A DNA stretch of 64,000 nt from Lagopus muta. Its lineage: Eukaryota > Chordata > Aves > Galliformes > Phasianidae. The stretch lies in the NCBI RefSeq assembly GCF_023343835.1, contig NC_064444.1:17955219-18019218 (forward strand), read 5' to 3'. Numbering within the stretch: position 1 is the first letter of the stretch; each line of letters opens with the position of its first letter. Shown here piece by piece: positions 56,001 to 64,000 of this stretch. The notes beneath the pieces were generated by a model. That model was not told the DNA's origin, did not search any database, and worked only from the letters and a program-made list of their open reading frames with translations. The position numbers were made by a program, and so were the translations under genes.

Positions 56001-57186
56001 GGGATACAGGACACGTAGCCTGGTTGGGGTGACACCAAATGTCCCAAGTGCCACAGCCACCAGCATCCCAGCATCACACCAGGAGCTGATGGATGACCTG
56101 CGCCTCAGTTCCTACCCCTTCCCCCTCTTCCAGAAGCCCCACAGCTCCTCTATTGCTTTTAATTAGCGCTTCCTCATTAAGGCTGGATGCCCCCAGCGCA
56201 GCAGCATGCACATCCCACCCCAGCGCTGGTCCCTACACGCGGGGCCACACGGTGACCTTACCACCCCAGTGCCCTTCCTGGCACTTTCCAGCTCCTGGAA
56301 GAAGTTTTCCAGCTCTTTGCCTTCAATGTAGCCATTCCCTGGGGAGGGGGAAGAAAGGAAATGAACCCCCCTTGTGTACGCAGAGCAGGGATGGGACGGG
56401 GGGTCCGATGCCACCGGTGGGATGCCGGGGGGGTGTGCAGAGCCCCGGCCACCTCAGCACGCCCCAACCACCACCCCAGAGGGTCTTCTAGAGCCCTACA
56501 GCCCCCCACAACCCCTGGGGGCACAGAGCCCGGGGGGCTGCGTGGCGCTGGGCTGCGTTTTGCTCTCTTTGCATCTTTGGGTTTTTTGCATCTTTCAGTT
56601 TGTGCTCCGGTTCTTTTTGCATCTTTCGGTTTTTTGCTTTCATTCTTTTTGCATCTTTTCAGCTTTTGCTTCTTTTTCATCTTTGTAGTTTTGCCTAATT
56701 TTTTTTTTTAATTTTTGCTTCTCTTTCCCTTTTTTTTTTTAAATTTTTTTTGCTTTCTCTTTTCACCCTCTTTTACCTCTTTTTTTTTTCTTTGCCTTCA
56801 CCCCTATTTTTTCCTTTTCCCCTCCTTTTTGCCTTTTCTCCCTTTAATTTTTTTTTTCCCCCCCTTTCCCCTCTCTCTTCTTTCCCTTTCCCCCTTTCCA
56901 TCCCGCTCTCTCCCGACAAACCACCGCACGGAACACCCCGACCCCGTCCGGGCTCCGCGCTCCACTCCCTTCGGAGCAGCACCGCATCGCCACCTCCACA
57001 CGGCGAGACTTCGGGACCCGCACCGAGCCCCCCGACACCCCCAACTCTCCCTGTTCCCCATCACTTCGCACTCCCCCCTCATCCCGGCTCTCACTGACCG
57101 TCGGCGTCGAAGTGCCGCCACACGTCGAGGAACTGCGAGGCGCTGAGCTCCGCCAGGTGCAGGTGCGGGGCTCGCTGCCCCGCCAT
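52966..57186 (-). CDS. CALB2: CALB2, calretinin (complete)
   Basis: Eleven coding exons join to 810 nt, 269 residues plus TAG. Calretinin is a cytosolic neuronal calcium buffer with six EF-hands. Loops visible: EF1 DADGNGYIEGKE (27-38), EF2 DKNADGKIEMAE (74-85), EF3 DTDRSGYIEANE (118-129), EF4 DMNGDGKLGLSE (162-173), EF5 DKDGSGFIDEHE (206-217). A sixth, degenerate hand near LSDGGKLYRKELE lacks ligands and, as in the family, should not bind calcium. EF1 is split by intron 1 and EF5 by intron 9. The short acidic-linker variant GTGV-DSKRD after EF1 distinguishes it from human. The start gives MAGQRAPHLHLAEL. A TATA box lies only 38 bases upstream of the ATG. Downstream neighbour GOT2 and upstream PNP-like gene share the strand. 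Confidence 0.98.
53172..53243 (-). CDS. CALB2: CALB2 exon 10
   Basis: Residues 208-231 (DGSGFIDEHE...YEKNKK), rest of the EF5 loop; acceptor ccag, donor gtaagc. Confidence 0.97.
53330..53790. repeat. ~70-bp minisatellite in CALB2 intron 9
   Basis: Six or seven degenerate units of about 50-73 bp, each with CAGAGATCTCCCCAAGGAGA, CCAACCTTCACC and AAACCCTCTCAGCCCCATGG blocks (plus strand). Confidence 0.85.
53902..53955 (-). CDS. CALB2: CALB2 exon 9
   Basis: Residues 190-207 (GMKLSSEEFNAIFAFYDK), first two positions of EF5; acceptor cccag, donor gtatgg. Confidence 0.96.
54038..54077 (-). CDS. CALB2: CALB2 exon 8
   Basis: Residues 176-189 (RLLPVQENFLLKFQ), only 40 nt; acceptor ttcag, donor gtaaaa. 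Confidence 0.95.
54488..54543 (-). CDS. CALB2: CALB2 exon 7
   Basis: Residues 158-175 (LRMFDMNGDGKLGLSEMS) plus two bases, EF4 loop; acceptor acag, donor gtaagg. Confidence 0.97.
54672..54749 (-). CDS. CALB2: CALB2 exon 6
   Basis: Residues 132-157 (GFLSDLLKKA...EYTQTI); acceptor cgcag, donor gtatgt. Confidence 0.97.
54827..54883 (-). CDS. CALB2: CALB2 exon 5
   Basis: Residues 113-131 (AWRRYDTDRSGYIEANELK), EF3 loop; acceptor tgcag, donor gtgggc. Confidence 0.97.
55348..55428 (-). CDS. CALB2: CALB2 exon 4
   Basis: Residues 86-112 (LAQILPTEEN...SSSEFME), helix linking EF2 and EF3; acceptor tgcag, donor gtgagc. Confidence 0.97.
55525..55614 (-). CDS. CALB2: CALB2 exon 3
   Basis: Residues 56-85 (DSKRDSLGDK...GKIEMAE), EF2 loop; acceptor ggcag, donor gtgagg. 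Confidence 0.97.
55640..55985. repeat. CCATCCC-rich low-complexity tract in CALB2 intron 2
   Basis: About 345 bases of CATCCCCATCC, CATCTCCATCC and similar units, almost free of G on the plus strand. Confidence 0.85.
56262..56338 (-). CDS. CALB2: CALB2 exon 2
   Basis: Residues 30-55 (GNGYIEGKEL...ARKGTGV); acceptor cccag, donor gtaagg. Confidence 0.96.
56563..56890. repeat. T-rich / polypyrimidine tract in CALB2 intron 1
   Basis: 56563-56700 has degenerate units with TTTTTGCATCTTTC and GGTTTTTTGC. 56700-56890 is nearly pure T and C. It lies between EF1's two coding halves. Confidence 0.85.
57099..57186 (-). CDS. CALB2: CALB2 exon 1
   Basis: Residues 1-29 (MAGQRAPHLH...RHFDAD) plus one base; ends inside the EF1 loop; donor gtcagt. 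Confidence 0.96.
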
Positions 57187-57223
57187 CTCCCCGCCGCTGC
57201 CCGCCGCCCGCCGCCGCCCCCCG

Positions 57224-57231
57224 CTTTTATA
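57224..57231 (-). promoter_or_regulatory. CALB2: CALB2 TATA box
   Basis: TATAAAAG on the minus strand in a GC-rich context, 38-45 bases before the ATG. With a start site about 30 bases downstream, the 5' leader would be only some 10-20 nt. A (CGGTG)6 run lies 35 bases further upstream. Confidence 0.7.
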
Positions 57232-57265
57232 CCCGGCCGACCCGCGGCCGCCAGGGGGAGCGCGG

Positions 57266-57295
57266 CACCGCACCGCACCGCACCGCACCGCACCG
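57266..57295. repeat. Pentanucleotide microsatellite in CALB2 promoter
   Basis: Six perfect CACCG units (CGGTG on the minus strand), directly upstream of the TATA box. Confidence 0.95.
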
Positions 57296-57339
57296 GGCGG
57301 GGAGGGATGCGCCGCGTCATCGCCCGGCTCCTGTGCCAC

Positions 57340-57800
57340 CTGCCTCTGCCCAGTGTCACCCAGCTCTGCCCCGTGCCTCCTGCCCTGCGTTAGCCGCCTC
57401 GACCCAGTGCCACCTGCCCAAGTCGCTTCCCCTCGCCCCGTGCCGCCTGCTCAGTGCCGCCTACCCCCGTCCTGGCACCCATCCCTGCCCCCTCACCTTC
57501 CCCTGCCCCGTGACACCTCTCCCTTCTCAGCGACATCTGCCCATGTCATCTATCCTTATCTACTTCAGTCCTCTGTCTCCCACCCCTGTCCCGTGTCCCC
57601 TACCCTCATCCCACGCTTCTACTCGGTGTCCTCTATCCCACCCCGCATCGCTCACCCCTGCCCTCTGCCACCTACCTCCTCCCAGTAGCCTGACCCCTGC
57701 CACATACCCCTGTCCTCCCATCACTTTGCCCCTCCCTTCTGTCACTGCATCCCTCCAGGCATCGTCACCCCCCTCCCCACGTCACCTGCCCTGGTCCTGG
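57340..57800. repeat. C-rich degenerate minisatellite upstream of CALB2
   Basis: About 460 bases of units resembling CCCAGTGCCACCTGCC and CCCGTGCCTCCTGCC, G-poor on the plus strand. No gene seen in it. Confidence 0.8.
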
Positions 57801-58430
57801 GCCATCTGACCCCCCCACAGGAGGAGAATTTCTGCCCCCTTCCTCCTCCCCCCAGACTGGGCAGGGACAATTCCCATGGCCCAGCACACAGCATCCCAGG
57901 GCTTTGGGCACCGCTGTCCGGCGGGATGTGTTGCCATGGCTACAGGGGTGGAAAAAGATAATTCACATCCAGAGCTCTCAGCTGATGGATGTGATTAATT
58001 AATGACGGGAAGAACGCAGGGATGCTCGGCACAGGGCAGGGATGCAGCCTTGGTGTCCATAGGATGCAATGGAGTGTGAGGAGCTGAAGCTTTGGGGAGT
58101 AAGTTTGGGGGTTCAGGGTCTGGCCCCCTTGCTTTTCCTTTCCTCTCCCTTTAAAGTTTCAGCCCTGACAGATGCAATACGATGAGGCCAAGAGCAGCAC
58201 ATCCTCGCAGTGCAGACCATGGGAAAAACCAGGAAGCCCTCCGTTCAAAGGCAGATTTTTGGTAGAGAGAAATGTCTGATGGAGTTCACTTAACTTGAGG
58301 GCAAAGCACAGGCTTTTTTGGCACCCGCCCATCCTGAAACAGACCCCATTCAGGTCCTGCTGGGTTCCTTGCTAACCCCCAGCACCAGAACAGCAAACAC
58401 AAAAAGCCCCTTTCCAGGATCGCAGCAAGC
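57800..58430. other. Intergenic stretch, nothing recognised
   Basis: Lies between the upstream CALB2 repeat and the presumed end of the PNP-like gene. No repeat or coding exon recognised. Confidence 0.4.
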
Positions 58431-58436
58431 TTTATT
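58431..58436 (-). terminator. Candidate poly(A) signal of the PNP-like gene
   Basis: AATAAA on the minus strand, followed by a GT-rich stretch (TTTTTGTGTTTGCTGTTCTG). It would give a 1.7-kb 3' UTR that includes two CR1 fragments. Confidence 0.45.
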
Positions 58437-58569
58437 TCCCCCCTGGCACCGTCGTGCCTTTGGAAACCCATCAGCAATAAAGATGGCTGGGCTGAAAGCA
58501 CCTCAAAACCAGATGGATCCTCTCATTCATAGTAAATCTCCCCCTCATTTCAGATTGGCGTTGGGCAAA

Positions 58570-58765
58570 ATTTCTTCTTGGACTGAGCAGCGAGGCACCG
58601 GGCTGCAAGGAGCTGGAAGAGCCACCATCCCTAGGGATGCCCAAGAGCCCTGGGGATGTGGCACTGAGGGACGTGGCCTAGAGCAGTCATAAGCACGGGC
58701 TGATGGGCAGAGATTGGAACTAGATGATCTTTAAGGTCCCTTCCAACCTAATCTATCTACGGTTA
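58570..58765 (+). mobile_element. CR1 LINE 3'-end fragment
   Basis: GGGGATGTGGCACTGAGGGA, TTGGAACTAGATGATCTTTA and AGGTCCCTTCCAACC are in CR1 order. Antisense in the presumed PNP 3' UTR. Confidence 0.88.
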
Positions 58766-59224
58766 GACTAGGAAGTATTTCTATAGAACAATTTGGCAAA
58801 GGTAGAAGAGTCATTTGATAGATGTTGGGAACCCGTACGCACATGGCTTCACCCTAAAAGCTGCCTTACATGAAATCCCACCCTACAGCCATCCTTAGAG
58901 CCCACCACCCACCCCTCAGGGAGGGCCAATGGTGCTGGAGGAGCCCAGGCCCCCACCCAGAGGCCTCCCTGCACACTGCAGCCCAGCCTGATGCTGCTTA
59001 ATTAACGAGGCCATCTGAAATCCCAGCCTTAGCTACGGCCAACCGCACAGCTGCCTTCTGCGTGCACTCGAGAGGCTTTGTATTTACCAAGTATTAATTA
59101 GATGGACATGAAGCACCATTTTCCAGGCAGGGGGATATTAGCCAGCCTCCCTCTGCCCTGTAACAAAACAAGCACAGGCTGGGATGGGTCTGAGAAGGGA
59201 GAGGGGAAAGTTGGCTGCTCAGAG

Positions 59225-59362
59225 AGCTGGTGCTGCCCCATCCCTGCAGACAGCCAAGGTCAGGGAACGGGGCTGTGAGCGCTGATGGAGCTGTGGGTGT
59301 CCCTGCTCAGTGTGAGCAGACGGCCTTTAGGGTCCTTTCCATCGCAAACCATCCTATAATTC
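59225..59362 (+). mobile_element. Diverged CR1 3'-end fragment
   Basis: CTGGTGCTGCCCCATCCCTG near the start and GGGTCCTTTCCATCGCAAAC then CATCCTATAATTCT at the end. Old copy. Confidence 0.65.
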
Positions 59363-60145
59363 TGACGGTGCCAACATCTGCATCGCTCCCAACACAGCAT
59401 CCATCCCTTGGTACCAACACAGAAGGCTCCAAATACACACACAGACAAATTCACTGAGCCACAGCATCCTTCTGTGCCCCAAGGCAAAGGGATGTCACAG
59501 CGGGCTGAAGCCTGCATGGAGTGCTGGTGTGCAATTGATCCACTAAATTTAGGAAGGCAGATTGGAAGCTCTCCACGATGAGCTGGGCTGCTGGGTTCAG
59601 CCCGTGTCATTGCTGAGCGCTGGCTCTGACTCCATGGGCTCGATGGAGAGCTCCAAGATAAATGAATGTAAAAAGTCACCTCGTAATTACAGCCCCTGCT
59701 TCACACTCAGCCACAGTCCGACCTTTGGGGGATAATGAATAATGCATTGATATGGGGAACAGTCACCTTTCCCTCATAGACCATCAGCATAACGAGAGCA
59801 CGGTGGCTCCTGATGTGTCTTAGGTTCATGGAAAGCTCAATCTTTCCACAGGCCAGCAGAGGACTTTCCTAGGCCAACAAGGCAGCTGGCTACCAAAAAG
59901 GGGATCATTGCGGCAAGATTCAGAGCAAACCTCAGCATCCAACTAGCTAAAGCACAGAGACAAAGCTCAACCATCTCCTCCCAGTTGGGACATCAGAGTG
60001 GGACCATCCCAACCAGAAAGAGAAACCAACAATCTGTTCCAAACTGGAAAACACTGGGTTCCAAACTGGGACCAGCTCACCAAGGGCTCTCCCTTGGCAC
60101 ATCCTAGCATCCATGCGCTGTGATTCGGATGCTAAATGCTTGAGG

Positions 60146-60357
60146 TCAGGGGGAATTTGGGCCAAGCTTGCCGATGAGGTGCACAACCAAGTTCTGCAGG
60201 GCTTTGGCCTGGGCCGCTGAGACGCGCAGAACGTCTTCGTGGCTGGCTTTCTCCTGGCTGCCATAGCTCATCACTGCCGTGTTGGTGATGAGGGACAGCC
60301 CGAGGACACACAGGCCACAGTGCCGGGCCACGATCACCTCTGGCACGGTGCTCATGC
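60146..60357 (-). CDS. PNP-like last exon with stop
   Basis: 70 codons and TGA ([10 protein letters not shown]...LGPNSP) with Asn243; acceptor cccag. Confidence 0.95.
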
Positions 60358-63300
60358 CTGGGGAGGAGAGGAGCAGGATGAGTGGAGCTGGTTTGGATTC
60401 ACAGCAAAACAGCTCTCTGAAAGGAGGTCGTGCCAGGGGAGGTTTGGGCTGCATAGAAAGAGCAGTGAGGCAGTGAGAGCTGCCCCACAGGACAGAGGGA
60501 GTCACTGTGCCTGGAGGTGTCCCAGAGCCGTGGGGATGTGGCACTGAGGGATGTGGTAGAGTAGGTTGGGGTTGGACTTGGGGTCATGAGAGGTACTGCA
60601 GTTGCCATCCCTGAACAGCCAGAGCTCTTGTGGAGGTCTGCTTTGTAGGGAAAGGCACAGCAAGAGTTCCAGAACGTTAAAGATCATGGAAAAGCACAAT
60701 TATTTTTGATTGGGTCCCACTGAAGTGGAGCCACCTGAGCGTGGGATACGTATGATTTGGGAAATAAGCAGAATATCGTGCTTGGCTCCTCGTTCTAGAC
60801 ACCATAAGCACACAGACTCGCTCCGCAGATCCATCCTAGAAGACCAAAAAGGTCAGCCTTGTGCAGGACGAGTTGTTTAACCCATTGCTAAGCACCCATT
60901 TGAACCACAGAAGCCTGGCCCATGCAGCTCACCCACAGCATCTGCTCCCAGGGCCTGCAGCAGGCGGCACTCGGCGATGGTCTCATAGCAGGGACCTGCC
61001 ATCATGCAGTACACCCCATCTCGGGTGAAGCCCAGGAAGCCCAGCTCCTGGGCACTCTCCATGGCCAGGCTGAGCAGATCTTGGTCATAGGCATCAGACA
61101 TGCACGGGAACCTCACGCCGAACCTGCAAGGCACAGGGAGGCACAGGGAGGCACAGGGAGGCACAGGGAGGCACAGGGAGGCACAGGGAGGCACAGGGAG
61201 GCACAGGGAGGCACAGGGAGGCACAGGGAGGCACAGGGAGGCACAGGGAGGCACAGGGAGGCTGATACTGTGGCTGCTGCCTCCATCAGAGCCCCGCACC
61301 ACTCAGCCCCTGGAGAAAGGGGAATGGTGGGGATGCCAGGCTCATCAGCACAAGCTTCTGTCCTGGTGGCATTTGTGCTGGATTGAATCCCTCGAGACCA
61401 TCCATGTGCAGAAATAACACCTGAAGGTTTAGCTTCTCTATTTGGTGTTACTGGATGTGTTGTGCTTCAAGGCTGGGTCGCTTGCTTGCTTTGGATCTCA
61501 AGACACCAACCCAGCCCTGCTCCTGACTGAGCAAATCCCTCTATTGTTTCAAGGACAGCAGAAGGAGACTGTCCAGATCAGTTCAGCACGCTGGGCCAGG
61601 TCCCTCATTCAGGCTATTAAAGCTCCTGGATGGCTTTCCTGTTCCTCCTATTGAATGTTCAGAGCAGTAGCAGCTTGTTTTATATTCACAAGCACTAAAA
61701 TATTACAAACAACTCTCCAGTCTAGTCTGAGGGAACAAGCATTCATCAGCATGAAAATCACTTCTTTCCTGAAGGATGCCCAGCAATGGTTCAGGCCAAT
61801 CTCTAATTTATTAAATCAAATCTGCAGATTCTTGCCTATACTCCTTTTCCACATCACTTCATTGCCTCCAGATTTTCCTAGCTGTGCTTTGATGAATCCT
61901 TCCTGGTGGCTGAGCGGGTCCAGCTTTTAGAAGGAGTTTGCTCAGCTGAAGCTGGTATGAATCAGCCTGCAAAGTCTTGTCGGACCTTTTGCCCATTTTG
62001 GTGCCCCTGTCAGCACTGCAGAACTCCCCAGGCACTGCACTGAGAAGCTGCTTCTGGGAGGCAGCGAGACAGCCATGCTGCCTTTGAACTCTGCCCAGAT
62101 GAAGCTGTTGTTGTTTGGCTGGTGTTTGTCCTCCTGTTCCTGAGTGATTTTGCAGGTCCAGAGAGCTTCAAGCACTCCTCTACGTGGCTTCTTTGCTTTT
62201 GGTTATCCTTTCCTCCCACCCATGCCAATATCTATGAAGATTTGAAAGGAACTGTCAACTAGAAACCAGGTACACTATCATGCTGTCTGCCAGAACCTTC
62301 TTTTTGGATGGATCCCAAGTGCCCGCCCTGCAAACACGTCCCTTTCATTCAGGTGAAGGTCCCAAGCCAATAATGCATTCAACTCCCTTAACTAAGCTTA
62401 TCAGTGAGCTATCACCAGCTCCATTCCATCCTCTGGCTGTAGACATCTGCCTGTCATCCAGCTTCTCACCTGCCTGCTTGGTCAGGAGATCCTTCTAGTT
62501 GCTGTTATCTCCTTTTCATCACAGCCCACCCTCTTTTTTCCCTGCCCTGGATCCCCACTTCTCATTTTTTCCTTCACTGACATCTCATGCTCCCTTCTGT
62601 GCTCAGCCCAAGTCTTCCAGCCTGGCCTGGGACCATTACAGCATTCCTAGATCCCAGACCTCTCAGATCCCCAAATCCAACCCCACATCCCTCAGTGCCA
62701 CATCCCCATAGTTCTTGACCACCTCCAGGGATGGTAACTCCCCATCTTCTTGGGCAGCTGCACCAGCGCCTCACTGCTCTTCCTGAGAAGAAATTGTTCC
62801 CAATATCCAGCCTGAAACCAACCCGAAATCCAACCCCTTACACTCTTTTCAACCCTACTTGGCAGCCAAGTAGTGGATCTGGCACATCCGCTCTGGTGCT
62901 ATGACCTTGCCAGAGCTGGTTGCCCTCCACTATACAATGCCTCGGGAGGGATCTGGGATATAGATTATTGGGATGAGAGATAACGGCTTTATGTTGTGCC
63001 AAAAGAGGTTCCCAGTTTGATGAGCAGGTTGCTTGCCTCGGGGAAGCTGAGTACAGCATCCACCTCTCAGTACTTGGGGTTGAGGAGCCACCGAGGGACT
63101 AGGAAAGATGTAACCAGCTATAGCACAGCTTGGACATCAGTGTGAAGGAGATGAATGAGGACAGGAGCTGTGCTGGAGCCTGGAAACAACCCATCATGGA
63201 GAGGGTGGTGAGGTGCTGGCACTGAGAAGCACTGGTGCCCAGTTCCTGGAGGTGCTCAAAGCCAGGCTGGATGGAGCCCTGGGCAGCCTGATTTCGTGCC

Positions 63301-63663
63301 TTTAAGTGGTTGGCAACCCTGCCCATGGCAGGGGATTGGATCTGCACGGATGATAGTTGAGGTGTCCCATCCAACCCAAGCCATTCTGTGACTCTACAGA
63401 GCTGTTTTAAGGCAGTAATATTGAACCTCCAGCAAACAACCTTTTTGTTTTTGCTTTGCCCATTGTAGGAAGGGGAAGCTGCCTCACCTCTCATCGTTTG
63501 GTCCACGCAGCGGGTTCTGCCCTCCCATGCCAAACATGCTGATGTGATCTCTAATGAGCATGATGTCTCCCACCTGAAAGTTGGGGTTCAGCCCCCCAGC
63601 AGCATTGGTGACAATCAAGACCTCCACCCCCAGGAGAAAGAAGACCCTGATGGGAAAGGTGAC
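60146..63663 (-). CDS. Purine nucleoside phosphorylase-like gene (last three coding exons)
   Basis: Three exons encode the C-terminal 192 residues of a trimeric purine nucleoside phosphorylase, which splits inosine/guanosine with phosphate in purine salvage. They join in frame from [25 protein letters not shown] to a TGA at 60148-60146. Visible sites, in human PNP numbering: Asn115 in VTNAAGG, the [11 protein letters not shown] and [11 protein letters not shown] segments, Glu201 in [12 protein letters not shown], Met219/Ser220 in GMSTVPE, Asn243 in LITN and a His near 257. Glu201 and Asn243, which select 6-oxopurines, are kept. Phe200 is Tyr and Lys244 is Thr. The phosphate-site residues near 33, 64, 84 and 86 are encoded beyond the right edge. 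Vertebrates other than mammals have several PNP paralogues, so I do not assign the plain symbol PNP. Confidence 0.93.
60500..60600 (+). mobile_element. CR1 fragment in PNP-like intron
   Basis: GTGGGGATGTGGCACTGAGG and GGTTGGACTTGGGGTCATGA are CR1 3' landmarks; antisense to the gene. Confidence 0.75.
60933..61123 (-). CDS. PNP-like exon, second from last
   Basis: 64 codons plus one base ([10 protein letters not shown]...ALGADAV) with Glu201; donor gtgagc. The acceptor ccttgcag directly abuts a 10-bp minisatellite. Confidence 0.95.
61131..61262. repeat. 13-copy 10-bp minisatellite (GCACAGGGAG)
   Basis: Thirteen perfect tandem GCACAGGGAG units starting 7 bases from the PNP-like exon acceptor at 61123. 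On the minus strand the unit CTCCCTGTGC makes up the pyrimidine-rich tract of that acceptor. Confidence 0.97.
61263..62631 (-). other. PNP-like intron, central part, nothing recognised
   Basis: About 1.4 kb between the minisatellite and the CR1 copy at 62632. No exon or repeat recognised. Confidence 0.45.
62632..62850 (-). mobile_element. CR1 fragment in PNP-like intron
   Basis: Reverse-complement CR1: CATCCCTCAGTGCCACATCC, ACCTCCAGGGATGGTAACTC, TCTTGGGCAGCTGCACCAGC. Confidence 0.82.
63185..63400 (+). mobile_element. CR1 fragment in PNP-like intron
   Basis: GCCAGGCTGGATGGAGCCCT, GGGCAGCCTGATTTCGTGCC, GCCCATGGCAGGGGATTGGA and GCCATTCTGTGACTCTA are in CR1 order. Confidence 0.9.
63488..63663 (-). 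CDS. PNP-like exon, third from last
   Basis: 58 codons plus two bases ([10 protein letters not shown]...LRGPNDE); acceptor tgcag, donor gtgagg. Corresponds to human PNP residues 103-160 approximately. Confidence 0.95.
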
Positions 63664-64000
63664 CTGCAGGAACCAAAGAGATGCATCCTGTGAATGCCAC
63701 AAGTCTCAGCTTGGGTGCTTGGTGTTCCAGCCACGTGGCCTTGGCATAGGTGGGATGAGTCAGTAAACTGAGAAGATGCAAGAGTAGAAAGAAAGATGAG
63801 ATAGATGAGATCACAGCGGACCAGCAGCGCAAACAAAGCTGAAGGAGGCATTACATAGCTGGTCAATTGTCCCTGTTCAATTAAATATAGCAGCAGAAAA
63901 GGACATGTTGGCTGTGACCAAGAGCATTAGGAGCACATGAAGGATGGGGAGGCAGGGCAGAGGGCTTGGAGCAGCCTGCAGCAGCCTTCCTGGGGAGAAG

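Noticed and set aside
55159-56166. 335-codon plus-strand frame
   Set aside because: Dominated by Pro/His/Ser from the CATCCC tract and antisense to CALB2 exons 3 and 4.
60922-61417. Plus-strand frames with [10 protein letters not shown] repeats
   Set aside because: Simple translation of the GCACAGGGAG minisatellite, antisense to the PNP-like exon.

Overview
The window is nuclear DNA from a bird. The chicken-repeat-1 (CR1) LINE copies, GT-AG introns, CpG-island promoters and vertebrate proteins all point that way. Compared from memory with chicken mitochondrial aspartate aminotransferase, the GOT2 protein here differs at only a few positions. That suggests a galliform or close relative rather than chicken itself; this is inference. 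The short introns, high GC in the right half and many GC-rich minisatellites fit a small chromosome.

Layout: all five recognised genes lie on the minus strand, head to tail. From right to left (their 5' to 3' order) they are: a purine nucleoside phosphorylase-like gene (last three coding exons, 60146-63663, 5' part beyond the right edge); CALB2/calretinin (complete, 11 exons, 52966-57186, 269 aa); GOT2 (complete, 10 exons, 40374-50101, 423 aa); SLC38A7 (complete coding region, 10 exons, 35072-38392, 462 aa); and CNOT1 (first 1067 codons in 22 coding exons plus a noncoding first exon, 309-31290, remainder beyond the left edge). I rebuilt every exon from the sequence. Exon lengths and phases join into uninterrupted frames, so these are intact genes.

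Region by region: 1-31290 is the CNOT1 5' half with AT-rich introns, a few CR1 copies and one expanded CR1 tail. 30830-31960 is a CpG island with two outward-facing GCCATTTTGT elements and five CCAAT boxes. 32160-35071 holds the SLC38A7 3' UTR and a pure-purine tract. 38770-39640 is the tight SLC38A7 promoter / GOT2 3' end. 45200-50030 is GOT2 intron 1, which ends in a C-rich minisatellite. 49740-50250 is the GOT2 CpG-island promoter. 50250-52700 is a 1-kb minisatellite followed by a CR1 copy split by an inverted duplicate of GOT2 intron sequence. 52700-57330 is CALB2, with three low-complexity introns and a TATA promoter. 57330-64000 is the PNP-like gene with CR1 fragments and a 10-bp minisatellite touching a splice acceptor.

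The genes are not a functional operon. They cover mRNA deadenylation (CNOT1), lysosomal glutamine/asparagine export (SLC38A7), mitochondrial transamination and the malate-aspartate shuttle (GOT2), neuronal calcium buffering (CALB2) and purine salvage (PNP). The CNOT1-SLC38A7-GOT2 order is the vertebrate order I know from human chromosome 16. I see no prokaryotic-type system. The most unusual structures are rearrangements and tandem repeats between 48 and 62 kb.
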